In this document: one piece after another, positions 26,024-32,867 of the stretch | How positions within the stretch are numbered: the stretch's first letter is position 1 | How the letters are laid out: each line of letters begins with the position of its first letter | Source of the DNA: Paenibacillus oenotherae | GTDB taxonomy: Bacteria > Bacillota > Bacilli > Paenibacillales > Paenibacillaceae | Assembly (NCBI RefSeq): GCF_019443105.1 | Contig: NZ_JAHZIJ010000023.1 | Span: 1 to 64,000, forward strand | Direction: 5' to 3' | DNA length: 64,000 nt | Program-made: the position numbers and the translations under genes | Notes under the pieces: model-generated | What the model saw: only the letters and a program-made list of their open reading frames with translations | What the model was told of the DNA's origin: nothing | The model's database searches: none

Positions 26024-28012
26024 ATGAAATTAAATGATCATATATTGTTGTGGAATCATGTCTTTATTAAGGTGATCGATATTCGCCATAACGTGATGGA
26101 GAAGGGGGAGGAGCTGCGCTCTTATCGGCTTCCTGTCAGTACATTCCTCTATACGGTGCGCGGAAATGCGCGGATATGGCTGGATGACAATATCCACACG
26201 GCCAAGCGGTTTCATATTCTTCATGGCGGCAAGGGAACGAGCCTGAATATTATAGCGGATGATGAATTGGAGTACTATATGATTCTGTACAAGCCGACTC
26301 TTCCCTTGCTCTGTCGCCAGGAAATTGTGCAACTGATGGAGAAGGATAATCCCTTTCACTATCAGTATGCTTTTGCCCCGAGCTATCCGCTGTCTTTATA
26401 CGACTATATCGTTCAGATGGACAAGTATTGGCATGAGTCGGCCACGTTAAGCAAGCTGCAGGTCAAAGCGACATTGTATCAGTTCGTTTATGAGCTGCTG
26501 CGGCAGCTGCATCGGCAGGACTTTGAGCCGGTAAGGCCTGATCCCGTTAGGCTGGCCGTCCGCTATATCCGCGAGCATTTCAATGAGCCGCTTACGCTTG
26601 ATTCTATTGCACAAGCACTGGATTGCAGCGCAGGACATCTGTCGAGACTATTCAAGAGCAGCATGAACAATAGTCCCATTCATTATTTGGGCCAGATCCG
26701 GATTGACCGTACGATGCAGCTGCTGATTCGGACTGACGCAACTCTGCAGGAAATCGCTGAACAAGTCGGATTTGCCGATGCCCATTCTTTAAGCCGTGCC
26801 TTCAAGAAATATCAAGGTCTGTCACCTTCCCGCTTCAGAGAGAAGCAGCGCCGAAGCTGGCAGGATCGTGATTTGCCCTTGTCTATGCAAAGATTTGCCG
26901 TTCTACAGCATAAATTTTATCCCTATAATGATATTGAAAATCATTCTCATTATAGAACAGGGAGAGAGTTATTGATGCAAAGAAGAACAAAGATAGCGGT
27001 CATGACCTTGGTAATGTGCTTCTCATTATTAGTGGGGGCTTGCTCAAGTCCGGCCAATACAAATGTTGGCACTCAAGCTCCGGCTAATCATGCTGCGGAG
27101 GCTAATATCAATACAGGCAAGGGCGATCAGCAGGCGAACGCAGCGGCAAAAACAAGAATTGTATCTACTTTGAAGGGGGATGTAGAGGTGCCCGCTGAGC
27201 CTAAACGTGTAGCATCCGATCAATATATGGGCCATCTATTGAAGCTGGGCATTATTCCTGTAGGGGTTAGAAGCTTTATGCTGGGCGAGTCCTGGATTAG
27301 TAAGGCGGGCATTTCACAAGAAATTCTGAATGGAATTGAGGATCTCGGCGGATTTCCTATGAATCTGGAGAAGTTGACTTATTTGGAGCCGGATTTGATC
27401 ATAGGCTCGCTCGATAAAAATATCGAGGAATACCAAAAAATCGGAACAACGGTGTTCCTGCCGTATTGGGAAGGCGAATCGACAGCGGGGCCGCTGGAGA
27501 AATTCCGGAGAATCAGTGAAATATTCGGAAAGCAGCAGGAAGCCGAGCAATGGATAACGGAATATGAGAAGAAAGTTGCAGAGGCTAAAGCGAAAATTGC
27601 CGGCATTGTTAAAGAAGGAGAGACGGTCTCTGTTGTGCAAATCGGCAGCAAGGCGATGTATGTTTTTGCTGCGGAGGGCGGCAATTATGGAAGCTCGACG
27701 ATTTATCAAATGCTGCAGCTGCCGCCCACGAAGCAAGCGCTGAATATGAAGGAAGGATTCGAGAATATCTCTCTGGAGGTTCTGCCTGAATATATGGGTG
27801 ACCATGTATTCGTGTACGGTGCAAAGGATGAAGGGGCCGATCAAATTATAAACAGCGACCTATGGAAGAGTATTCCCGCTGTTCAAAAGGGTCAGGTGTA
27901 TATGTACGGGTCATTCGGCGAGAAGGGCGATGAGTTCGTAATGGAGGATCCTTACTCGTTGGAGCTTCAGCTCGATACGATTGTAAATCTGCTGTTGGCG
28001 AATAAAAAGTAA
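26024..28012 (+). CDS. AraC-type regulator reading frame that continues into a siderophore-binding domain
   Basis: The ORF spans 662 codons. The first part is an AraC regulator: a cupin-like sensor (about 1-150) and a double helix-turn-helix ('LTLDSIAQALDCSAGHLSRLFKSSMNNSPIHYLGQIRID' and 'LQEIAEQVGFADAHSLSRAFKKYQGLSPSRFREKQ', about 185-280). A linker of some 40 residues follows, then a complete binding-protein domain that begins with its own lipoprotein signal. B. subtilis Btr is a precedent for AraC plus siderophore-binding domains, but Btr has no internal signal peptide. Two products, or translational read-through between them, are possible. The start at ATG 26024 follows AGGGAG (26006-26011). 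Confidence 0.75.
   Translation: MKLNDHILLWNHVFIKVIDIRHNVMEKGEELRSYRLPVSTFLYTVRGNARIWLDDNIHTAKRFHILHGGKGTSLNIIADDELEYYMILYKPTLPLLCRQEIVQLMEKDNPFHYQYAFAPSYPLSLYDYIVQMDKYWHESATLSKLQVKATLYQFVYELLRQLHRQDFEPVRPDPVRLAVRYIREHFNEPLTLDSIAQALDCSAGHLSRLFKSSMNNSPIHYLGQIRIDRTMQLLIRTDATLQEIAEQVGFADAHSLSRAFKKYQGLSPSRFREKQRRSWQDRDLPLSMQRFAVLQHKFYPYNDIENHSHYRTGRELLMQRRTKIAVMTLVMCFSLLVGACSSPANTNVGTQAPANHAAEANINTGKGDQQANAAAKTRIVSTLKGDVEVPAEPKRVASDQYMGHLLKLGIIPVGVRSFMLGESWISKAGISQEILNGIEDLGGFPMNLEKLTYLEPDLIIGSLDKNIEEYQKIGTTVFLPYWEGESTAGPLEKFRRISEIFGKQQEAEQWITEYEKKVAEAKAKIAGIVKEGETVSVVQIGSKAMYVFAAEGGNYGSSTIYQMLQLPPTKQALNMKEGFENISLEVLPEYMGDHVFVYGAKDEGADQIINSDLWKSIPAVQKGQVYMYGSFGEKGDEFVMEDPYSLELQLDTIVNLLLANKK
26930..26948 (+). 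promoter_or_regulatory. Fur box inside the AraC/binding-protein ORF
   Basis: GATATTGAAAATCATTCTC matches the Fur consensus at 16 of 19 positions by eye. It lies 27 bp upstream of the internal ATG at 26975, exactly where a promoter for a separate binding-protein transcript would be expected. Confidence 0.7.
26975..28012 (+). CDS. Siderophore-binding lipoprotein, probable independent internal start
   Basis: A 345-residue substrate-binding protein if translated from ATG 26975. Residues 1-23 are a lipoprotein signal (lipobox VGAC), followed by a low-complexity Asn/Ala linker and a helical-backbone (TroA/FhuD-like) domain ('LEKLTYLEPDLIIGSLDKNIEEYQKIG', 'ISEIFGKQQEAEQWITEYEKKV', 'YSLELQLDTIVNLL'). 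GGGAGAG lies 7 bp upstream. It shares its frame with the AraC gene; see that entry. No permease genes are adjacent, so it may feed the FecCD system at 3.2-6.1 kb or another one elsewhere. Confidence 0.8.
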   Translation: MQRRTKIAVMTLVMCFSLLVGACSSPANTNVGTQAPANHAAEANINTGKGDQQANAAAKTRIVSTLKGDVEVPAEPKRVASDQYMGHLLKLGIIPVGVRSFMLGESWISKAGISQEILNGIEDLGGFPMNLEKLTYLEPDLIIGSLDKNIEEYQKIGTTVFLPYWEGESTAGPLEKFRRISEIFGKQQEAEQWITEYEKKVAEAKAKIAGIVKEGETVSVVQIGSKAMYVFAAEGGNYGSSTIYQMLQLPPTKQALNMKEGFENISLEVLPEYMGDHVFVYGAKDEGADQIINSDLWKSIPAVQKGQVYMYGSFGEKGDEFVMEDPYSLELQLDTIVNLLLANKK

Positions 28013-28036
28013 ATGTATAGGGCAGGAAATAATAAG

Positions 28037-28066
28037 ATCCATCCGATATTTCGGGATGGATTTTTT
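28037..28066 (+). terminator. Rho-independent terminator after binding-protein gene
   Basis: ATCCATCC (28037-28044) and GGATGGAT (28054-28061) form the stem; a run of six T follows (28061-28066). Confidence 0.83.
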
Positions 28067-28100
28067 CGCATTATATTATTGATATCATGATAATTGGTTG

Positions 28101-28130
28101 TTTACAATAGTGTGTGACACACAGTATAAT
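28101..28130 (+). promoter_or_regulatory. Promoter and TGTGTG-A-CACACA operator of the PadR gene
   Basis: A -35-like TTTACA (28101-28106) and -10 TATAAT (28125-28130) at 18-bp spacing flank the perfect palindrome TGTGTGACACACA (28111-28123). PadR repressors commonly bind related GTGT/ACAC dyads, so this is a likely autoregulatory operator. Confidence 0.65.
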
Positions 28131-28149
28131 AACAGCAGGAGTTGATCAT

Positions 28150-28488
28150 ATGAGCAGCGTTAATGAAACCATCAGCGGCTTAATGCAGGAATTGCGCCGC
28201 GGGACGATTATTATCGGGGTATTGAGCCAGTTGTCAGAGCCTCAATATGGCTACTCCCTTGTTGCTATTCTGGAAGCGAAGGGAATCAGCATTGATCCAG
28301 GGACGCTCTATCCGCTGCTGCGCAGACTGGAGAAGCAAGAGCTGCTGGAGAGTAAGTGGGATACGAATGAAGCACGTCCGCGGAAGTATTATTTGCTCAG
28401 TCCGTTCGGGAAAGAGGTATACGAGCAGTTATGTCTGGAGTGGAGAAGTATGATTAGCAGCGTGGAGAGCATCATTGATCAAGCTTAA
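28150..28488 (+). CDS. PadR-family transcriptional regulator
   Basis: A 112-residue PadR winged-helix protein ('LRRGTIIIGVLSQLSEPQYGYSLVAILEAKGISIDPGTLYPLLRRLEKQELLESKW…RPRKYYLLSPFGKEVYEQL'). The start at ATG 28150 has AGGAGT about 8 bp upstream; an upstream in-frame start at 28114 overlaps the operator. The partner HAAS gene begins 14 bp after the stop; PadR/HAAS pairs are a standard regulatory unit in Bacillales. Confidence 0.92.
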   Translation: MSSVNETISGLMQELRRGTIIIGVLSQLSEPQYGYSLVAILEAKGISIDPGTLYPLLRRLEKQELLESKWDTNEARPRKYYLLSPFGKEVYEQLCLEWRSMISSVESIIDQA

Positions 28489-28502
28489 AGGAGGACGAGG
28501 CC

Positions 28503-29516
28503 ATGGATTTAATTAAAAGGTACATTTATGCGGTTACGCACAAATTGCCGGAGAAGCAGAGAGCGGATATTGAACAGGAACTGCACGGATTAATCGAGGA
28601 TATGCTGGAGCATCGTACGGGAGGCGGGGCGGTCACGGAGAAGGAGGTTGAGGAGGTGCTGCTTGAGCTCGGCTCTCCTCAGGAGATGGCTGAGAAGTAC
28701 CTTGGACAGCGCAGATATTTGATCGGGCCCAAGCTGTTCGATCTCTATTGGATGGTGGTCAGAATCGTCGTGTTCTCCATTGTTCTCGCGCTCGGAATTG
28801 GACTGATCATCGAGCTCTTCCTCGAACCGGTTCAGGGCGGGCAGTTCATCATCGAGTCGATCGCTTCACTCATCTCCGCGGCCGTTCAAGGCTTTGCCTG
28901 GGTGACAGTTGTATTCGCGGTGATGGAATACAGGGGAGTGAAAGCGCCGGACATCGGACTGGGTGCCAAGAATGAATGGAGACCGTCCCAGCTTGCCCCC
29001 ATTCCTAATCCTAAGACGACCATTAAACGGAGCGAGCCGATTGCATCGATTATTGTCAACCTGCTGGTCATCCTCTGGTTGACTTCTTCTATTCACTATT
29101 TCGGCATTATTTATTTCAATGAGGACGGGGGAACGGTCATTATTCCGTTTTTTAATGAAGCGGTATTCCGGGCTTACTATCCGCTCATCTGGGTGACGAT
29201 TGCGATTAGTATTTTGAAGGATTCTATCAAATTAGTTGCAGGAAGATGGACGACAAAGCTTGCTGCCTTTCATCTGCTCTTCAACCTGGCCTCTGTTGTT
29301 ATTGCAGCGATCATATTCATGGACCCGGCGGTGTGGAATGCCGAATTCCTGAGCGAGCTGCTGGCCTCCGGCATGGTGTCCGCAGGCAGCGAAGGTTATG
29401 AGACAGCGAGCATCATCTGGAACAATACGGCAGACAATTTCATTTATATTGTTGCGGTCATTGCAATTATCGATTCTATTGCGGTCATCTATAAGTTGTT
29501 CCAGGCCAGGAAGTAA
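28503..29516 (+). CDS. HAAS-domain membrane protein
   Basis: A 337-residue protein. Residues 1-65 form the HAAS (DUF1700-like) alpha-helical domain ('LIKRYIYAVTHKLPEKQRADIEQELHGLIEDML…VEEVLLELGSPQEMAEKYLG'). Six or so membrane helices follow. It sits directly behind the PadR gene with its own AGGAGG RBS. HAAS proteins are thought to relay or sense signals at the membrane together with PadR-type regulators; the specific role is unknown. Confidence 0.87.
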   Translation: MDLIKRYIYAVTHKLPEKQRADIEQELHGLIEDMLEHRTGGGAVTEKEVEEVLLELGSPQEMAEKYLGQRRYLIGPKLFDLYWMVVRIVVFSIVLALGIGLIIELFLEPVQGGQFIIESIASLISAAVQGFAWVTVVFAVMEYRGVKAPDIGLGAKNEWRPSQLAPIPNPKTTIKRSEPIASIIVNLLVILWLTSSIHYFGIIYFNEDGGTVIIPFFNEAVFRAYYPLIWVTIAISILKDSIKLVAGRWTTKLAAFHLLFNLASVVIAAIIFMDPAVWNAEFLSELLASGMVSAGSEGYETASIIWNNTADNFIYIVAVIAIIDSIAVIYKLFQARK

Positions 29517-29584
29517 ATTGTCTGGTTAGAGAATACTCGAAAGGGTGTTGTCATCCCCCTTGATCTGGGGGGATGCTATAAATT

Positions 29585-29618
29585 GCGAACATGCCTGCGT
29601 TTACGCAGGCATGTTCGC
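29585..29618. repeat. Perfect 15-bp-arm palindrome at the repeat block edge
   Basis: GCGAACATGCCTGCG (29585-29599), TTTA, CGCAGGCATGTTCGC (29604-29618). It is the longest exact palindrome of the family and lies about 70 bp after the HAAS stop codon, so it could also serve as that gene's terminator, although no T run follows. Confidence 0.85.
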
Positions 29619-29704
29619 ATTCCGGCTTGCTAAAGGCGAGATGCCTGCCAAAGCGCAGGAATTTCGCCGTGTTCGCCCGATATCGGCCCGATCCGTCGTA
29701 TATT

Positions 29705-29959
29705 CCTGCACATACGCAGGCATTCAGCCCTCAGCGGCTCCTTTTAGCCGAAAAGCCTGCACATACGCAGGCATTCTGCTCTCAGCGGCTCCTTTTAGCC
29801 GAAAAGCCTGCACATACGCAGGCATTCTGCTCTCAGCGGCTCCTTTTAGCCGAAAAGCCTGCACATACGCAGGCATTCAGCCCTCAGTGGCTCCTTTTAG
29901 CTGAAAAGCCTGCACTTACGCATGCTTCGCTCTCTCAGCCAGCAGGATGAGTTGTAGCA
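29705..29959. repeat. 51-bp tandem array 1 (five units)
   Basis: Units start with CCTGC at 29705, 29756, 29807, 29858 and 29909; the last is degenerate (GCATGC). Each unit has one CCTGC-ACATAC-GCAGG stem and a second stem CGGCT-CCTTTT-AGCCG. In the fourth unit the second stem changes to TGGCT…AGCTG, a partly compensating change. Confidence 0.9.
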
Positions 29960-30173
29960 AGTTTACTCGTACCTGTTTGGGAGCGCGCGCAGCTCCCGGC
30001 ACGGTGGGGACGGTACGGGTATCACCGCCTAGTTGATGGGAACCCGCCGGACTTTCTCAAAACCTGCGGATAGGCAGGCTTTTGCTCATTTTAACCCGCT
30101 GAAGACCGAATTCCTGCCAAAGCGCAGGAATTTCGCCGTGTTCGCCCGATATGGGCCCAATCCGCCATATATT

Positions 30174-30300
30174 CCTGCACATACGCAGGCATTCTGCTCT
30201 CAGCGGCTCCTTTTAGCCGAAAAGCCTGCACATACGCAGGCATTCAGTCCTCAGCAGCTCATTTTAGCTGAAATGTCTGCACATACGCATGCTTTGCTCT
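30174..30300. repeat. 51-bp tandem array 2 (three units)
   Basis: Units start at 30174, 30225 and a degenerate one at 30276 (TCTGC…GCATGC). The second unit's inner stem reads CAGCT-CATTTT-AGCTG instead of CGGCT-CCTTTT-AGCCG, so both arms changed together. Confidence 0.88.
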
Positions 30301-30546
30301 CTCAGCCAGCAGGATGAGTTATAGCAAGTTTACTCGTACCTGTTTGGGAGCGCGCGCAGCTCCCGGCACGGTGGGGACGGTAAGGGTGTCACTGCCTAAC
30401 CTAGTTGATGGGAACCCGCCGGGCTTTCTCAAAAACCTGCGGATAGGCAGGCTTTTGCTCATTTCAACCCGCTGAAGAGCGAATGCCTGCCAAAGCGCAG
30501 GAATTTCGCCGTGTTCGCCCGATATGGGCCCAATCCGCCATATATT

Positions 30547-30670
30547 CCTGCACATACGCAGGCATTCAACCCTCAGCGGCTCCTTTTAGCCGAAAAGCCT
30601 GCACATACGCAGGCATTCAGTCCTCAGCAGCTCATTTTAGCTGAAATGTCTGCACATACGCATGCTTCGC
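30547..30670. repeat. 51-bp tandem array 3 (three units)
   Basis: Units start at 30547, 30598 and a degenerate one at 30649. It is nearly identical to array 2, including the CAGCT/AGCTG variant stem, and is embedded in the third copy of the larger repeat. Confidence 0.88.
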
Positions 30671-31045
30671 TCTCTCAGCCAGCCGGATCAGTTGTAGCCA
30701 GTTACTCCGTACCTGTTTGGGAGCGCGCGCAGCTCCCGGCACGGTGGGGACGGTACGGGTGTCACCGAACAGTACGTGGGGTCAGCGGCTAGTTGACGGG
30801 GAGCCCGCCATAGTTCAAAGCGAAAGTATTTCACCGTTCCACCGTTTCGCCGTTTCGCCGTAATTTCCTCGAAACGCCCCATTCCGCCACCAAAGCCTGC
30901 ATATGCGCAGGCAGTACGTTTCTACGACTTCTTTTAACTAGAATGGTTGCACTCGCGCAGATTCTTTCTCTCTATTGCTGGATGCCTCAATGGCAGCACT
31001 CTTTCTCCGCCCCTGAAAGGGTGCTTATTAATTTCCAATGGGTCA

Positions 31046-31082
31046 TTAACAAATTCACAACAATTATGATACAATTAGTATC
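31046..31082 (+). promoter_or_regulatory. Candidate promoter of the ABC/heptose locus
   Basis: TTAACA (31046-31051) and TACAAT (31070-31075) form a sigma-A-like promoter with 18-bp spacing. GATAC-AATTA-GTATC (31068-31082) is a small palindrome overlapping the -10 box and could be an operator. It lies about 40 bp upstream of the first transporter gene. Confidence 0.45.
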
Positions 31083-31118
31083 GTTATTTATAAATTCCGC
31101 ATAAGAAAGGAGGTGAAA

Positions 31119-32867
31119 TTGATCGAATCGACAAAAATAATGGGTATTATCCTCTCTTTTGTCAAACCCTATCGACTTATGGCTACAATTTGTATATTAG
31201 GCGCTTTTTTTGGAACCGGGGTGGATATTGTACAGGCGAATCTGCTCAAGGAGGTTGTAGATCATGCGATAGGGGGCGATAAGCAGGGGTTTATAGCAGC
31301 GGTTACTGCCATTATTCTTGTTATTGCAGCGAGCTGCCTGATCCGTTATGGGATCAAATACTACTCGGGACATCTGGGTATTCAGATTCTTAGAGATGTC
31401 CGAAGCCGGTTGGCCGGGCGGTTAGGGCGCTTGCCTGCCGCTTGTCTGGAGAACCGCCATTCGGGAGACATCATAACGAGAATGAATAATGATGTAGGCT
31501 CGATCTCAGGCTTTGTGGACCGCCATATTACGAACATGATCTACCTTCCGCTGGTCATTACTGGCGTCGCTGTTTATTTGCTTTATTTTAACTGGAAGCT
31601 GCTGATCGTCTCGATCATTCTGCTGCCGGTCAGCATGCTGGCATCCCATAAGCTAGGGCGAGCGGTGGGCAAATATGCGACTGAGCTGCAGGAGAGCTTC
31701 GCAAGATACAGCGCTGCTGTCCAGGACACGACAGGCGGTATCGCCTTGTTGAAGTCGTATAATATGGAGCCCGTCATGTTCGGCAAATTCAAGCGGATAA
31801 CAGAGGATATTCTGGCGATCAAGCTCAAGACGGATTGGCGGTGCATGTATATTGCCCCGATCTCGATGGTGGTGGGCGTTGTCCCGCAGATGAGCTGCAT
31901 TCTCTATGGCGGCTATTTGACCGTCCATGGTGTGCTTACGCCCGGCGAGCTGTTGACCTTCATCTATCTGCTGGGCTTTCTCATCGGCCCTCTATCCGGC
32001 ATTCCGGGACTAATCATAGATTTCAAGGTTACGATTGCATCCGCAAGGCGTGTTATTGAACTGCTGGAGGAGCCGGAGGAGCGGCAGGACGGGAGCGTCT
32101 TTGCGCCGCCGGAGAACGGGGATACGCTGGTCGAATTCCGTAATGTCAGCTTCTCCTACGGGGAAGGCGAGCCCGCACTGCGCGGCTTGAATCTGACCAT
32201 GCGGAGAAACAGGATCACCGCCCTGGCCGGGCCGAGCGGAAGCGGGAAAAGCACGGTGGCCAAGCTGCTGTGCGGTCAATATGACGGCTATGACGGCGAT
32301 ATCTATATCTATGGCAGCGAGCTGCACCAGTGGAGTTTGAGCGAGGCAAGAGCACGAATCTCGATTGTTTCGCAGGATACGTATCTCTTCCCGTGCTCTA
32401 TCTATGAGAATATCGCGTATGGCAGAAGGGATGCGTCAAGAGAGGAGGTGATGCAGGCAGCTTCACTGGCTGGCGCGGATGAATTTATTCGGGATTTGCC
32501 CCAAGGCTATGAAACGGCGGTGGGGGAACGCGGGGCTGCCTTGTCGGGAGGGCAGCGGCAGCGGATAGCGATTGCCAGAGCCATTCTGAAGGATGCGCCA
32601 ATCGTCATTCTGGACGAGCCCACTTCAGCCTTGGACGGGCAGTCCGAAGCATTGGTGCAGGAAGCGCTGGAGCGGATTGTCGTGAACCGGACCGTGCTTA
32701 TTATTGCGCATAGGCTGTCCACGATCAGGGATGCGGATGAAATTGTTGTGATGAACAACGGTCAACTGGTAGAACAAGGCGGACATGAGGAGCTGATAGG
32801 AACCGATTCTTTGTACAGACAGCTATACAATAATCAGTATGCGTACTGCACCGAAGGGGGTGAATGA
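31119..32867 (+). CDS. ABC exporter half-transporter (TMD-NBD), subunit 1
   Basis: A 582-residue fused permease-ATPase of the type I exporter (MsbA/BmrA-like) class. Six membrane helices occupy about residues 1-310. The NBD has Walker A GPSGSGKST, signature LSGGQRQR, Walker B VILDEPTSALD and the H-loop IAHRLST. The catalytic Glu is present, so this site is canonical. No N-terminal peptidase domain. The TTG at 31119 fits the AAAGGAGG at 31107-31113; a GTG at 31113 lies inside that RBS. Its last four bases overlap the start of subunit 2, so they probably work as a heterodimer exporting the product of the heptose genes downstream. Confidence 0.9.
   Translation: MIESTKIMGIILSFVKPYRLMATICILGAFFGTGVDIVQANLLKEVVDHAIGGDKQGFIAAVTAIILVIAASCLIRYGIKYYSGHLGIQILRDVRSRLAGRLGRLPAACLENRHSGDIITRMNNDVGSISGFVDRHITNMIYLPLVITGVAVYLLYFNWKLLIVSIILLPVSMLASHKLGRAVGKYATELQESFARYSAAVQDTTGGIALLKSYNMEPVMFGKFKRITEDILAIKLKTDWRCMYIAPISMVVGVVPQMSCILYGGYLTVHGVLTPGELLTFIYLLGFLIGPLSGIPGLIIDFKVTIASARRVIELLEEPEERQDGSVFAPPENGDTLVEFRNVSFSYGEGEPALRGLNLTMRRNRITALAGPSGSGKSTVAKLLCGQYDGYDGDIYIYGSELHQWSLSEARARISIVSQDTYLFPCSIYENIAYGRRDASREEVMQAASLAGADEFIRDLPQGYETAVGERGAALSGGQRQRIAIARAILKDAPIVILDEPTSALDGQSEALVQEALERIVVNRTVLIIAHRLSTIRDADEIVVMNNGQLVEQGGHEELIGTDSLYRQLYNNQYAYCTEGGE

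Larger units (their letters stand above)
29517..31045. repeat. 1.5-kb gene-free block of nested palindromic repeats
   Basis: Between the HAAS gene and the ABC exporter promoter there is no supported gene. The block contains fifteen exact CCTGC-N6-GCAGG palindromes (29594, 29644, 29705, 29756, 29807, 29858, 30063, 30113, 30174, 30225, 30436, 30486, 30547, 30598, 30896), spaced 50, 51 or 61 bp inside each cluster. A larger unit, marked by ATTTCGCCGTGTTCGCCCGA, recurs at 29661, 30130 and 30503 (469 and 373 bp apart). Frames translating the repeats (for example repeats of Ala-His-Thr-Gln-Ala-Phe) have no start signals and I regard them as non-coding. Confidence 0.9.

Noticed and set aside
29545-30317. 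ORFs coding for repeated Ala-His-Thr-Gln-Ala-Phe-type peptides in the repeat block
   Set aside because: They arise because 51 is a multiple of 3; no ribosome binding sites, several frames are open at once, and the DNA is made of palindromic repeats.
29705-30670. CRISPR array
   Set aside because: Spacing is regular, but the 'spacers' are homologous to one another and contain a second conserved stem; no cas genes are near.
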